From positions 1-64,000 of the forward strand of contig JAFWQJ010000069.1 in NCBI GenBank assembly GCA_017545185.1: 64,000 bases of DNA, read 5' to 3'. A model generated the notes under the pieces. The model did no database searches. It had not been told where the DNA came from and saw only the letters and a program-made list of their open reading frames with translations. The stretch is from Oscillospiraceae bacterium (GTDB lineage: Bacteria; Bacillota; Clostridia; Oscillospirales; Ruminococcaceae). Within the stretch, counting starts at the first letter, position 1, and every line of letters begins with the position of its first letter. The position numbers and the translations under genes are program-made. This document shows, piece by piece, positions 23,713 through 32,806 of this stretch.

Positions 23713-24065
23713 ACTTCATCCTCCTTTCCGCTCTCATGCCGCAGCTGCTCTTGCAATGCTGAAATATCTTGCAGGATATAATCAGTCTCATTCTCAGAAA
23801 AACCATTCGGATCCGCAGAATACAACACGAGCAGATAGACGGTACTCCCGATCAAGAAGCGCGTTATCAGCCGGCATTCAGTCAGATCCGATTCCACAAC
23901 TGTCCGCTCAAAGGAAAGATACCTTTCCAGTGTGATGTTTTGCAGCTGTCTGCCGGTCGAATGAAGCATCTGAACGCCGTCACCGGTATAAATGCAATAA
24001 TCGGAAACAGCAAATTCCGATCGGATCCGAAGCAGAAACGATTGCCATGCACCTTTCAGATTCAT
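23709..24065 (-). CDS. Hypothetical protein between VirB4 and the TadZ-like protein
   Basis: A 118-residue soluble protein, not recognised. It has alternating strand-like stretches (FAVSDYCIYTGDGVQML, RFLIGSTVYLLVLY) and an acidic helical C-terminus. Both ends overlap neighbours: its ATG overlaps the virB4 stop and its TGA overlaps the next TTG start. The tight coupling implies a role in the transfer apparatus. Confidence 0.5.
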   Translation of the reverse strand: MNLKGAWQSFLLRIRSEFAVSDYCIYTGDGVQMLHSTGRQLQNITLERYLSFERTVVESDLTECRLITRFLIGSTVYLLVLYSADPNGFSENETDYILQDISALQEQLRHESGKEDEV

Positions 24066-26467
24066 TTTCTCACCGCCTGCATCTGCGCTTGCTTTTCCTT
24101 AAACTTCGTGGAGATCATTTCATAAATTCGTCCGTGCTGCGGAATTGTCTTGTCAAAAGGAATCACCTTGCGGCCACAGATCAGAAGGCCGGTTCCGATT
24201 TCGCCGGTTTTCAGGAATGCTTCCTGCGAAGGAGACAATTCAAAGATTTTCACCAGCTTGGCAAGGTTGTCCGACTTTTGCTGCAACAGCACTGTAAATT
24301 CAGCATTGCCCATCATGGATACTGCCTGCGGCGAAAGCAGCAGATCACCGATGTTCTGTGTAATTGCAGTCGCAACGCCGCCGTGCTTGCGGATACGCGA
24401 ATACACCTTCATGAAGAATTTACCGGCCTGCATTTCCTGCCCTTCCCGGTCTGCAAACATACTGGAAAACTCGTCGATCCACACCCATGTCCGGATACCT
24501 TTCGCTTTGTTTGTAATCACGCGCTGCCAGATAAATTCCAGAATCACCTGCAAGCCGACCGCTTGCAGCTGTTCGCCCATTTCAAAAATGTCGAATACAA
24601 GGAATCTCTTAGACGCATTGATGTTTGTTGTTCCGGCAAAAGAAGTAAATGAACCGGTTACATACAGTTCCAGCACAAGTGCAAGATGTTCCGCAGCATC
24701 CTCCGGCTGTTCCTTCAGAAGATTGTAAAATGTCGTCAGCGTCGGCAACTTGCTGCGATCCTTGCCCTGACAGGCGAGATAATCATGATAAGCAGCACGG
24801 ACACAGCGGTCAACAATAGATCTTTCATCAGAGGTAATACGGCTGCCTTTTGCTGTTTCAACGATTGTCATAATAAATTCAGATTTCAGCGCGACCGCGT
24901 CTTTTCCTTCTTCTGTAAAGGAAAGATCAATGTCAAAGATATTCAGCCTTGTCGGACTGTTTGCACTCACCTTCAGGATTTCACCGCCGAGGTTCTTATC
25001 CTCAGTCAGAATCCGGTACTCATTTTCCGGATCTATCACGATGATTTCATCATCCGGATATTTCATGAGGACTTCGGAAATTTCCAGCTTCGTGAATATT
25101 GACTTTCCGGAGCCGGAAGTTCCGTACACAAAACCGTTGCTGTTCATTTCTTCAGTACGGTCGAGAACGACAGCACTGCTGGTGATTCGATTGATTCCGT
25201 AATAGATGCCGGTATCTGTGAAATATGAACGGTAAGAGAACGGAATCATAATGGACGCTTCTTCCGTCAGAAGGTATGTACAGATTGCATTCTTGGATTT
25301 CGCACCGAAAAGATTGCGTGCAAGCGGAAGGATGCTTGTCATGCCTTTTTCCTGCTGCCGGGAAAGAACAGAAAGCGTTACCTGATGCTTGGCCGCACGG
25401 GTTTTCAGGGATTTTGTCAGTTCTTCCAGTTCTTCCTTTGTCCGGGCTGAAACTGAAACCAGCACGGTTACTTCAAACAGTTCAGCTGTGCTTCCGGCCA
25501 GCTTGTTTTGAAGTTCCTCCAATTCCTTCAGCTTATCTGTCAGACGGAACGGAATGAAATTGCCGCCGCGCTCATGATTCTTTTCCATGCGCTTCTGAAT
25601 CTGTGTCTGCACAGCAAAGATTTCATGGCGTACTTTTTCAAGCGCGCTGCCCTTGTCAATGTGTGTCAGATGCTTGGAAACTGCAATACGGAAATTGTTA
25701 TCGGTCAGCTCGTTCAGAAATTCATCATCGAGATCCCGGTCATACCGCTTCACATACATGATCCTGGTAAATGATTCTCCGACTTCAACTTCTTTTGCTT
25801 TGAAGGCGAACATTGACGGTGCGATGTAATCCTTTATCCGTCTGCCGCGTGAATAGTAATTCGCCGGAAGAAGAAATGCATCCTCATCGAAAGGATGATA
25901 ATAACGGTGCATGATGCGAAACACATCTTCCGGCATGAGCTGCCTGGTATCAACCTTCAGCCGGTTGAAATAGGTTTGCAGCTCGCGGTAATACTTGAAC
26001 AACACGTTGACGTTATCGACAGTTGTTTGCGGACGGTAGCTGATAGCAATAATCATGATTTTATCTGCACAGGCGATTTCTGATTTCCGGATCACGCCCT
26101 CCATGATTTCACAATAGTTCTCGCTGATGTCCCCGAAATCTTTATTCGGCGGCATGAGCGTCTGCCGCAGCTTTTCGACATTGATGCTGTCATTCATGAT
26201 AAATTCCTGATAATCAATATCGACAGGCAGCGCGTTCATCAGTTTCTGGTAATCACGATACAGCGCAAGCTGTTCTTCTTCGCGCAGCAGCGTGTAGTCC
26301 AGATTCTCAAACGCAAAAACCAGTGTATACACGTTCTCGTCAACAAGAAAGATTCCGTTGTCATAGGCTTCAATAAACGGAATCGTATCCTGCGCTGTCT
26401 GCGGGACTGTTACCTTCTTTTCGTAGCAGCCCGGAGATGTTTTACTTTTCCTTTTGAACAAGCTCAT
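24062..26467 (-). CDS. VirB4-type conjugation ATPase
   Basis: An 801-residue type IV secretion ATPase that powers assembly of the transfer channel at the inner face of the membrane. The N-terminal region (1-430) has the VirB4 alpha/beta domain. Walker A is NGFVYGTSGSGKS near 450, Walker B is in the IRTWVWIDEFSSMF segment near 660, and the ALTQN-like sensor is ATAITQNIGDLL. I use ATG 26467; a TTG at 26485 is possible but coincides with the ribosome site. It overlaps the PrgI-like gene by 26 bp, as in many Gram-positive ICEs. Confidence 0.93.
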   Translation of the reverse strand: MSLFKRKSKTSPGCYEKKVTVPQTAQDTIPFIEAYDNGIFLVDENVYTLVFAFENLDYTLLREEEQLALYRDYQKLMNALPVDIDYQEFIMNDSINVEKLRQTLMPPNKDFGDISENYCEIMEGVIRKSEIACADKIMIIAISYRPQTTVDNVNVLFKYYRELQTYFNRLKVDTRQLMPEDVFRIMHRYYHPFDEDAFLLPANYYSRGRRIKDYIAPSMFAFKAKEVEVGESFTRIMYVKRYDRDLDDEFLNELTDNNFRIAVSKHLTHIDKGSALEKVRHEIFAVQTQIQKRMEKNHERGGNFIPFRLTDKLKELEELQNKLAGSTAELFEVTVLVSVSARTKEELEELTKSLKTRAAKHQVTLSVLSRQQEKGMTSILPLARNLFGAKSKNAICTYLLTEEASIMIPFSYRSYFTDTGIYYGINRITSSAVVLDRTEEMNSNGFVYGTSGSGKSIFTKLEISEVLMKYPDDEIIVIDPENEYRILTEDKNLGGEILKVSANSPTRLNIFDIDLSFTEEGKDAVALKSEFIMTIVETAKGSRITSDERSIVDRCVRAAYHDYLACQGKDRSKLPTLTTFYNLLKEQPEDAAEHLALVLELYVTGSFTSFAGTTNINASKRFLVFDIFEMGEQLQAVGLQVILEFIWQRVITNKAKGIRTWVWIDEFSSMFADREGQEMQAGKFFMKVYSRIRKHGGVATAITQNIGDLLLSPQAVSMMGNAEFTVLLQQKSDNLAKLVKIFELSPSQEAFLKTGEIGTGLLICGRKVIPFDKTIPQHGRIYEMISTKFKEKQAQMQAVRK

Positions 26468-26762
26468 TTCGGCACACCCCCTCAATACAGTACGGACGTT
26501 TATCCACGCCCTTGAACATAGAAATCAGAATCGCACCGAGCGACATACCGTCAACCCGAACGATCCCAAACATTATAAACAAAGCCATAACGATAAAGAT
26601 CAATGTCATAAGCAAATTCAGAGACATTTTATCTTTGAGCATCAGAAACATCCCAAGCCCAACAGCAAGACCACAGATACCGATTATTATTTGTGGAAGC
26701 GTAAGTCCGAATCCGACTTCTCCTTTTCTGATGATGTTTTTTGTGATCTTGACTTTAATCAT
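26442..26762 (-). CDS. PrgI family membrane protein
   Basis: A 106-residue protein with two adjacent membrane helices (about 22-40 and 46-66), a basic N-terminus and a short cytoplasmic tail. Size, topology and position immediately before virB4 match the PrgI/TcpE-like subunit of Gram-positive conjugation systems. ATG 26762 follows AAAGGAGGAAGCCA. Confidence 0.8.
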   Translation of the reverse strand: MIKVKITKNIIRKGEVGFGLTLPQIIIGICGLAVGLGMFLMLKDKMSLNLLMTLIFIVMALFIMFGIVRVDGMSLGAILISMFKGVDKRPYCIEGVCRNELVQKEK

Positions 26763-27612
26763 TGGCTTCCTCCTTTTCATTTTCACTCGTTTGCAGCAGC
26801 ACGACAGAAATTTCGTCATCGCTTCGCTGCTGCATCAGTGCAGCAGCAGCGGCTGAAACATCTTTGAAGCTGCCGAGATCAGCCGTACTGACCGATTCAG
26901 CTTTCCCGTCTTTGATAACCGGCGAAACAAATACTGCCTTTATTTTTCCGCCGGAAGAAAAGAAACAACAAACACCGTATTTCCCGGCGTAATCCTGATT
27001 GTCCGGATCAAAAGTCATATTGAAGGCCGGAAGAATCAGCCGTGCAGATTCCGGCAGCGCGTCCGGAGAACCGATTGTCTCTGCCGCTGCTGCAAAGCAG
27101 CTGTCCTGAACCGCCTTCGTAAACTGCTTCTGCCGCATCAGATATGACCGTGTTGTCATTGGATCCAGACGATATGAGCCGGTCAGAGAAACCGGCTCAT
27201 AATGATTTTCAGCAAGGAAATCCTCTATCGAGGATACATCAGCCCGAATCTGCACATCTGCTCCGGTCGGCGTGAAATCTCCGACAGAAGAAAAAGAATA
27301 AGTCACACGCCGCGAAACAGCATCTTCCGGATTGCAGCCGATTGCCATATCTTCAATATTCGGATAGATTCCGACGGAAGCGACCCGGATTCCGGAAAAC
27401 AGATCAATATGGACGGTCTGAGCTACAGCAGTCTGAACCGGCTCGATTGTTTGAGTATCTGCTGATGATTCATCTGTAACCGATATTGCATCTTCCGGAA
27501 TCGCGTTGTTAGGCTCATTCGGCTCTCTGGATGAAACGAAAAGGCCGCATCCAAGAACGATCGCTGCGATTACACAGGCAATTACAAGTTTTACCGTTTC
27601 ATTCTGCTGCAC
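26755..27612 (-). CDS. Single-pass extracytoplasmic protein of the transfer cluster
   Basis: A 285-residue protein with one N-terminal membrane helix (about 8-27) and a large external domain that starts with a Ser/Thr/Glu-rich linker. No family is recognised. Topology and location suggest a VirB8/TcpC-like channel part, but I see no diagnostic motif. The start is a GTG: 27612, eight bases after GAGG, is better placed than the GTG at 27621. Its stop overlaps the PrgI start by 8 bp. Confidence 0.6.
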   Translation of the reverse strand: MQQNETVKLVIACVIAAIVLGCGLFVSSREPNEPNNAIPEDAISVTDESSADTQTIEPVQTAVAQTVHIDLFSGIRVASVGIYPNIEDMAIGCNPEDAVSRRVTYSFSSVGDFTPTGADVQIRADVSSIEDFLAENHYEPVSLTGSYRLDPMTTRSYLMRQKQFTKAVQDSCFAAAAETIGSPDALPESARLILPAFNMTFDPDNQDYAGKYGVCCFFSSGGKIKAVFVSPVIKDGKAESVSTADLGSFKDVSAAAAALMQQRSDDEISVVLLQTSENEKEEAND

Positions 27613-27626
27613 GTTATTCACCTCAT

Positions 27627-28850
27627 TTAATTGATTGCATTTGTCAGGAATTTCGGCGGCTTTACGATCATGATGCCCATAACAACGAATACAATAATTG
27701 TTCTGTACGCATCCATAGTTTTACTTTGAAACTGCATAAAAAGCCCGCCGCCGATTGCGTCACTTTTAAGCACACCATACCCGATGCCATAAATTACAAT
27801 CATAAAGACAATCTGCAACCCACACTGCAAAAAGCCAGTAATGAAATTCTTAAAATATTGCTTTGTGACATCAGAACTCGCACAAGCAAAAAACACTGGT
27901 GATACTGCGGTCATCATAGCAAGTTGAATGCTGCGGATCATCAGCTTTCCGAGAATGAGCATACTTACGATCAGGACAACAAGTGCCATTATAAGGTACG
28001 GTAAAGAAATCGCTGTTGAATTAAAGAAATCAACAATCTTACCAATAACCCACAGTTTGCTTTCCGAAGAAGATAATGAAGCGTCTGCAAAAATCTTTTT
28101 CTGTTGCAACGAAGATAAAGAAATAGCATCATTCACTGAAGATGCAATCCACGATATAACGCCAAGAATTTTCACGCATATTTTCGCAGCATTATCAATA
28201 ATGATTTTTGAAAAGATCATTCGACCGAAAACAGATGCGAAGCCACGCATAGAAACAATTTCATACTTAATGGTGGTTTCAGTAAGGCTGACAGAAAAGA
28301 AAAGAATAACGATGCTGTAAGCTATTGTTTTCATTGCTTGGATAATTGCACTGTATTTATTTTCTAAGTTACTCAGATCAACGCCGAGATTCATATAACT
28401 ATAAATACCGTCCTTATTTACTTCATCGTCACTAAGATCTCCTCCTGCTTGCAGAACCTTTCCGACTGTTTGCCACATTTTCTCTGCCAGTGTCATTTTA
28501 GTATTTGTGTAATTGATTGGTGTGTTTTCCAGCTCCGTACTTCCTTCCTTTTCCTTCTCCTCGTAAAATGTTTCCAGTTCACCGGCAACATCAATGCTGT
28601 CCTTGATTTCCTGTGTGTTCACATTGGCCGTAACACCGTTGTTTTTGATTGATGCAAGTTCGTCCATAATCGGAGCACGCAAATCATTGTGTGACCAATT
28701 CCACCAGACTATCCAGTTGTTATATTCGTCAGTCATTTGAAGATTATAGGTATAATTATCATCATAAGCAAATGCGCGAATTGGTGAAAAGCATACGAAA
28801 CAGCACATCAAAAATATTACTGTTATGAAAAAACTCACTTTTTGTTTCAC
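27627..28850 (-). CDS. VirB6/TrbL-like polytopic membrane protein
   Basis: A 407-residue protein with a signal-like first helix (1-28), an external region to about 165 with Trp-rich NNWIVWWNWSHND, then five or six hydrophobic segments between 170 and 400. The stretch around LGKLMIRSIQLAMMTAVSPVFFA, with SP after an aromatic-poor helix, is typical of VirB6/TrbL channel proteins. It starts at GTG 28850 behind GGAGGGGGAAAA. Function as the inner-membrane channel component is inferred from topology and position. Confidence 0.75.
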   Translation of the reverse strand: MKQKVSFFITVIFLMCCFVCFSPIRAFAYDDNYTYNLQMTDEYNNWIVWWNWSHNDLRAPIMDELASIKNNGVTANVNTQEIKDSIDVAGELETFYEEKEKEGSTELENTPINYTNTKMTLAEKMWQTVGKVLQAGGDLSDDEVNKDGIYSYMNLGVDLSNLENKYSAIIQAMKTIAYSIVILFFSVSLTETTIKYEIVSMRGFASVFGRMIFSKIIIDNAAKICVKILGVISWIASSVNDAISLSSLQQKKIFADASLSSSESKLWVIGKIVDFFNSTAISLPYLIMALVVLIVSMLILGKLMIRSIQLAMMTAVSPVFFACASSDVTKQYFKNFITGFLQCGLQIVFMIVIYGIGYGVLKSDAIGGGLFMQFQSKTMDAYRTIIVFVVMGIMIVKPPKFLTNAIN

Positions 28851-28865
28851 TTTTCCCCCTCCTTC

Positions 28866-29108
28866 CTAAAAAGTAGCTTCGATTGCAAACGTCCCGGCAA
28901 AAATAAAAGCCCCCATTGCAATCATTTGAAAGCCTTCCGACTTCATTTGCGGATTTTCTTCACTATGACCCTTGACACACTTCAGAATACCAAATCCGCA
29001 AAAGATAACAAGAATCAGGCTGCGAGCAATCCACATACAAAATTGTACAAGCCACTTCATGTCATTCTCACCGGAGTTTTCTGCAATAATAGCAATAGCA
29101 CTCAGCAT
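28866..29108 (-). CDS. VirB2-like small membrane protein
   Basis: An 80-residue protein with two hydrophobic helices (about 20-42 and 60-78) separated by KCVKGHSEENPQMKSEGFQM. This helix-loop-helix with a charged turn resembles the following gene's product and VirB2/TrbC or Maff2-type pilin-like proteins. ATG 29108 follows AAAGGAGGATTC. Confidence 0.6.
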   Translation of the reverse strand: MLSAIAIIAENSGENDMKWLVQFCMWIARSLILVIFCGFGILKCVKGHSEENPQMKSEGFQMIAMGAFIFAGTFAIEATF

Positions 29109-29173
29109 GAATCCTCCTTTCCGATTATAAGCATAAGGGCGGCTTTGACGCCGCCCTTGACAATGCTATCAGA

Positions 29174-29551
29174 TCAGACAAGTTTCTCGATTGCGAAGGT
29201 TGCTGCAAAGCCGAAGCCTGCCACAGCAAGGGTAGTCAGTCCTGCGTTTCGACCGCGCGGATCTTCGTCATTCTGTGCCTGAACAGCCTTCAGGAGACCG
29301 CTTACTCCAATGACGGCAATGATACCACGAACAATCCAGAAGATGATGCCTACCATAGTAGACTTGGTGCCGGTTCCGCCGACACCGGCAGGCGCAGCAT
29401 TTTCGCCGCCAGCTTCACCCTCTGCAAAAGCAACGATGCTGTTGCAGAGCATTGCAGCAATCATCATAATTGTGGTCAGAACCGCAGCTCTGGTTTTCAT
29501 GCGGCGCTTTGCTCTGAGCGCGGACTCGATAGAAGATGCGTACTTTTTCAT
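29174..29551 (-). CDS. VirB2/TrbC-like pilin-like protein
   Basis: A 125-residue protein. A signal peptide ends near residue 44 (SIVAFAEG); a Gly/Ala linker and two helices (about 67-88 and 106-123) follow, split by VQAQNDEDPRGRNAGL. The turn NDEDPRGRNAGL parallels HSEENPQMKSEGF in the neighbouring 80-residue protein, indicating a tandem duplication of pilin-like genes. ATG 29551 follows AAGGAGTATTACC. Confidence 0.7.
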   Translation of the reverse strand: MKKYASSIESALRAKRRMKTRAAVLTTIMMIAAMLCNSIVAFAEGEAGGENAAPAGVGGTGTKSTMVGIIFWIVRGIIAVIGVSGLLKAVQAQNDEDPRGRNAGLTTLAVAGFGFAATFAIEKLV

Positions 29552-29700
29552 GGTAATACTCCTTTACATTTTCGTTGTGTGCCATTGGCACTGTTTTTGA
29601 AATATGGATACTCTGTTGCTCTGCAAGAGCTATTCATGCAGGGCATCCCTCCTTTCGCGGGTTTTATTGACACACCGGAGACAGCCGCCGGTGATAACAA

Positions 29701-29738
29701 AGGATAATAAAATCCTCGCTGCTCCCGCAGCAGGATTT
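29701..29738 (-). terminator. Terminator after the tandem-repeat protein gene
   Basis: AAATCCTGCTGC pairs with GCAGCGAGGATTT (29710-29738, one bulge) on the minus strand, followed by TATTATCC. It follows the palindrome copy 3, so gene end, palindrome and terminator are in series, as at 10580-10650. The 204-bp gap 29552-29755 contains nothing else notable. Confidence 0.7.
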
Positions 29739-29755
29739 GTGCTACATATAGCACA
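29738..29755. repeat. Palindrome abutting a stop codon (copy 3)
   Basis: TGTGCTACATATAGCACA, ending one base before the stop codon at 29756 of the leftward gene. Same core as 10625-10650 and 22529-22548. Confidence 0.85.
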
Positions 29756-30529
29756 TTACGGAGAAACAGCTTTTGCCACCTTTGTAACAACTTGTTTCGC
29801 TGTCGAAATTGCAACGACAACAGCGGTTGAAACGGGTTCGCCTGTCGGAACCGTTTTCACAGCGGATGCTGCCGATTTCATCATCGGAGAAGAAAGAAGC
29901 TGCCTCCCGGATTCTGTCAAAGTCACCTTTAAGCCGTCGATTGCAACTTTTCCCTGTGCTTGGAATTGCTTGAATCCTTCCAGAACCTTTGCGGCCACTT
30001 CGGAATTTGGACTGCTCATCACAGCACCGAGATCCAGAGTGTCCGCATATCGGAAGAATTGAATATCGTTTATGCTTCCGTTCAGCGGGAATCCCATATT
30101 CTCAGTCAAGGCTTGCTGCATCTGATTCTCCATGCTTGCGACGTGCCGCAGCGCGGCCTGCTTGAAATTCGGTTGATTGATGTATTTTTGCCCCTCTTTC
30201 GTCAATGCAATCGTCTTGTTCTGGGGATCAATCTGAATCAATCCGTTTCGTGCAGCCCGGTTAAATTCATCCTGCACTGCTGCTCGCAGCTCTCCGTCCT
30301 GAAGATTCGTAACCATATCCATTGACATGACCGCATGGTCATTGAAAAAGCGAAGATCCGTGACTTGCCCCGTAAACTGAAAATTCGGATCATTCACAGC
30401 CATTTCTGCGATCTGTTCCGGATTCAGGTTCCGCAGGAAATCAATCAGCTGATACCCTGTTTTAACAGCAGTCGCAGTTGAAGATGCTGCGCCCTTCAAA
30501 TCACGGGAATACTCATCGGGATCATACAT
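29756..30529 (-). CDS. Hypothetical protein with internal tandem duplication
   Basis: A 257-residue protein with two copies of a domain of about 75 residues (about 51-120 and 148-217). Both share F/L-x-G-x-x-x-D-x-x-FF at the start, a helical segment, G-x-x-x-ID-x-x-x-x-x-LT-x-x-G and a final Pro. The shape (strand, helices, wing-like G-x-I-D turn) suggests tandem winged helices. The N-terminus is acidic and the C-terminal 35 residues are hydrophobic and Val/Ala-rich. It lies between VirD4 and the pilin-like genes and is ended by palindrome and terminator. No family is recognised. Confidence 0.6.
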   Translation of the reverse strand: MYDPDEYSRDLKGAASSTATAVKTGYQLIDFLRNLNPEQIAEMAVNDPNFQFTGQVTDLRFFNDHAVMSMDMVTNLQDGELRAAVQDEFNRAARNGLIQIDPQNKTIALTKEGQKYINQPNFKQAALRHVASMENQMQQALTENMGFPLNGSINDIQFFRYADTLDLGAVMSSPNSEVAAKVLEGFKQFQAQGKVAIDGLKVTLTESGRQLLSSPMMKSAASAVKTVPTGEPVSTAVVVAISTAKQVVTKVAKAVSP

Positions 30530-30547
30530 TTCACATCCGTCCTTTCC

Positions 30548-32716
30548 TTAAAAAAAATCCTCGTCAACCTCATCCTCACCAAGAGCCGCTTCAAAATCAG
30601 CTTCCGTGATTTCCTCTCCGGCCATATCAAACTGTTCCATTTCCGCAGCCATTTCAGCTTGTAGCGCAGCTTCATCCGGTTCCGTCGGAAAAGAAGAAAA
30701 TTGCTCAGTCCGTGCCGATTGCGGCGCGGACTGCTGTTCCGTTTCCTGCGGGATTGATTCCGGTGCCGGTTGTTCTGCGGCAGCATCAGGCAGCGCATTG
30801 AATTGTGCGCTCAGTTCTTCCTGCTCTGCACGTTCCTGATCCTCGCTGCGCTTCTGATCCGCAGCTTCCCACATCTCATCACGGGCATGAGCTTCTGCCA
30901 TTTTCTGCTGAAACAGTTTTGAACGCTGTTCCTTGATATATCCGTAAGTTTCTCGTATATCTGTAATATTTGGAATACCGGAAGGATAGTTGCTGCCCAT
31001 TGTCTGAAACAGCGGGTGTTTTTTTGTATCAAACTTGTAAACGAAGAACGGATTATACTCATCCACGAATACGATACATGAGCCGCCGTATCTTCTGCTT
31101 CTTCCCTTGGGTTTAATTGCTCTTGGTATTTCGTCCGGAGAAAGAAGATCTCGTGCAATGTAGCTTTCTGAATCATTGCCGCCGCCCTGATTTCCGCGAT
31201 TGTATGAACGCGAATCAACCCGAACAGTAGTTTTTCCAAGCCTTTTTGACACATATTCTTTAGAATCTGTGTCATTTGTTCCGAGAAAAGTGAAGGTTGA
31301 GCAGTTTCCGATAATAGCTTCCCATGTCTTTTCGTACAATGCCTTCAGCTGTGAGATACCTTGCAGCACAATACAGATGCGGATATTGTATGAGCGAACA
31401 ACGGAAAGAGTTTCGCAGAAATTCGGAATCACGCCGATATTGGCAAATTCGTCGAGTTCGCAGGATACAAGCAACGGCAGCCGCCCGTTATGATCTCTGT
31501 TTGCAATATACATCAGCCGTTCAAAAAGCTGACTGTAAAAGATATTTGCAACGGTTTTATACGTCTGTCTTGCTGCCGGGATAATGAGAAACACAGCCGT
31601 TTTTTCAGTACCGATATGGTCAAAGTCCATTTCGTCAACGTCTGTAATCTCGTCCACATCGTTCGTAGCCCACAGACGAAGCCGGGTTGAAAGCGTTTTA
31701 GCAATAGAACCGAGTGTTTCTTCAGGCGTTCCCTGAATCGAGTTCCAGTTGACTGTGACAACGTCGTCCGGATAAGTGATCTGATGCCGGTTGAAGCAGC
31801 GAGCCAGTTCACAACGCTGGTCAATTTTACCGCCCTTATACCGAATCGAGTTGACAAGACGGATCACGCGGCCAAATGACTTGGTTTCATCCGGTGTCTT
31901 AAACAGATACACCATAATTGCCACAAGCAAATCCTCTGCCGCGCCTGCCCAGAAATCAGCCTTTTCACCGTCACCGGCGGAATTTGCCATGAACAGGTTT
32001 GCAACGGAAATACAGTCTTGCTCAGATTTCATGTATGCGAACGGATTATAGGCATTCGAGCAGTTTATGTCATCCAGATTCAAAACGCGGATTTTATATC
32101 CGTTTGCAAGAAGGTTCTTCGCATGGTTCCTGTACAACTCACCTTTCGGGTCTGTAACGACGTAGGAGCCTGTCATCTGCATAATATCCGGGCTGATTTT
32201 TCGGTACGATTTACCGGAACCGGAGCCGCCGATCACACATTCGTTCAAATTGTATGGTGAATAAAACTTATTCTTAGGATTACTTATTGTAACGTACATA
32301 TTATATCCGATTGGAATGCCGGTCTGATCCTGAAAGTTTTTCAGATCGTATTTATCTGCCCACCGTGCGGAGCCTTGTTCCATACCGTGAAATTCATCCT
32401 TGGTATTCGATGTAGCTGCAAGAAACACGATGAAAACGGCGAGCAAGTAAACCCACCACAGCTTTGTGACTTGCAGCCGGAACAGTTCCACTATCAGCGA
32501 GCCGGTAACCGGCAGAGAGCCGGGCGGATCCTTGATGATCTCCGCGATTTTTACAGCATCGTTCATCGTGAGCTGCGTAATGTGGTTTGCGTGCATATAG
32601 TCAAGTGCAACATACGTCAGATACAGGCACGCTGCCAACAAAAAAAGAAAAAGAATTGCCAGGAAAATGATTACAGGCAGTTTGCTGCGCTCCCTGCGCA
32701 TCTTGTTATTGCTCAA
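30548..32716 (-). CDS. VirD4/TraG coupling protein
   Basis: A 722-residue type IV coupling protein that brings the relaxase-DNA complex to the channel. Two N-terminal membrane helices (about 13-37 and 75-95) precede the ATPase domain with Walker A CVIGGSGSGKSYRK near 165 and Walker B LLVSCELDEFANIG near 410. The C-terminal 130 residues are Glu/Gln/Ala-rich and acidic. The best start is TTG 32716, 11 bases after AGGAGG; the first ATG (32701) is too far from it. Confidence 0.93.
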   Translation of the reverse strand: MSNNKMRRERSKLPVIIFLAILFLFLLAACLYLTYVALDYMHANHITQLTMNDAVKIAEIIKDPPGSLPVTGSLIVELFRLQVTKLWWVYLLAVFIVFLAATSNTKDEFHGMEQGSARWADKYDLKNFQDQTGIPIGYNMYVTISNPKNKFYSPYNLNECVIGGSGSGKSYRKISPDIMQMTGSYVVTDPKGELYRNHAKNLLANGYKIRVLNLDDINCSNAYNPFAYMKSEQDCISVANLFMANSAGDGEKADFWAGAAEDLLVAIMVYLFKTPDETKSFGRVIRLVNSIRYKGGKIDQRCELARCFNRHQITYPDDVVTVNWNSIQGTPEETLGSIAKTLSTRLRLWATNDVDEITDVDEMDFDHIGTEKTAVFLIIPAARQTYKTVANIFYSQLFERLMYIANRDHNGRLPLLVSCELDEFANIGVIPNFCETLSVVRSYNIRICIVLQGISQLKALYEKTWEAIIGNCSTFTFLGTNDTDSKEYVSKRLGKTTVRVDSRSYNRGNQGGGNDSESYIARDLLSPDEIPRAIKPKGRSRRYGGSCIVFVDEYNPFFVYKFDTKKHPLFQTMGSNYPSGIPNITDIRETYGYIKEQRSKLFQQKMAEAHARDEMWEAADQKRSEDQERAEQEELSAQFNALPDAAAEQPAPESIPQETEQQSAPQSARTEQFSSFPTEPDEAALQAEMAAEMEQFDMAGEEITEADFEAALGEDEVDEDFF

Positions 32717-32806
32717 ATTGGTTCACACCTCCTGTTTCAGAACATAGCAAAAGCCGCTTGCTTGGTTCAGCAAACGGCTTTAGGCGGATATTCAATTATA
32801 TGAGGA

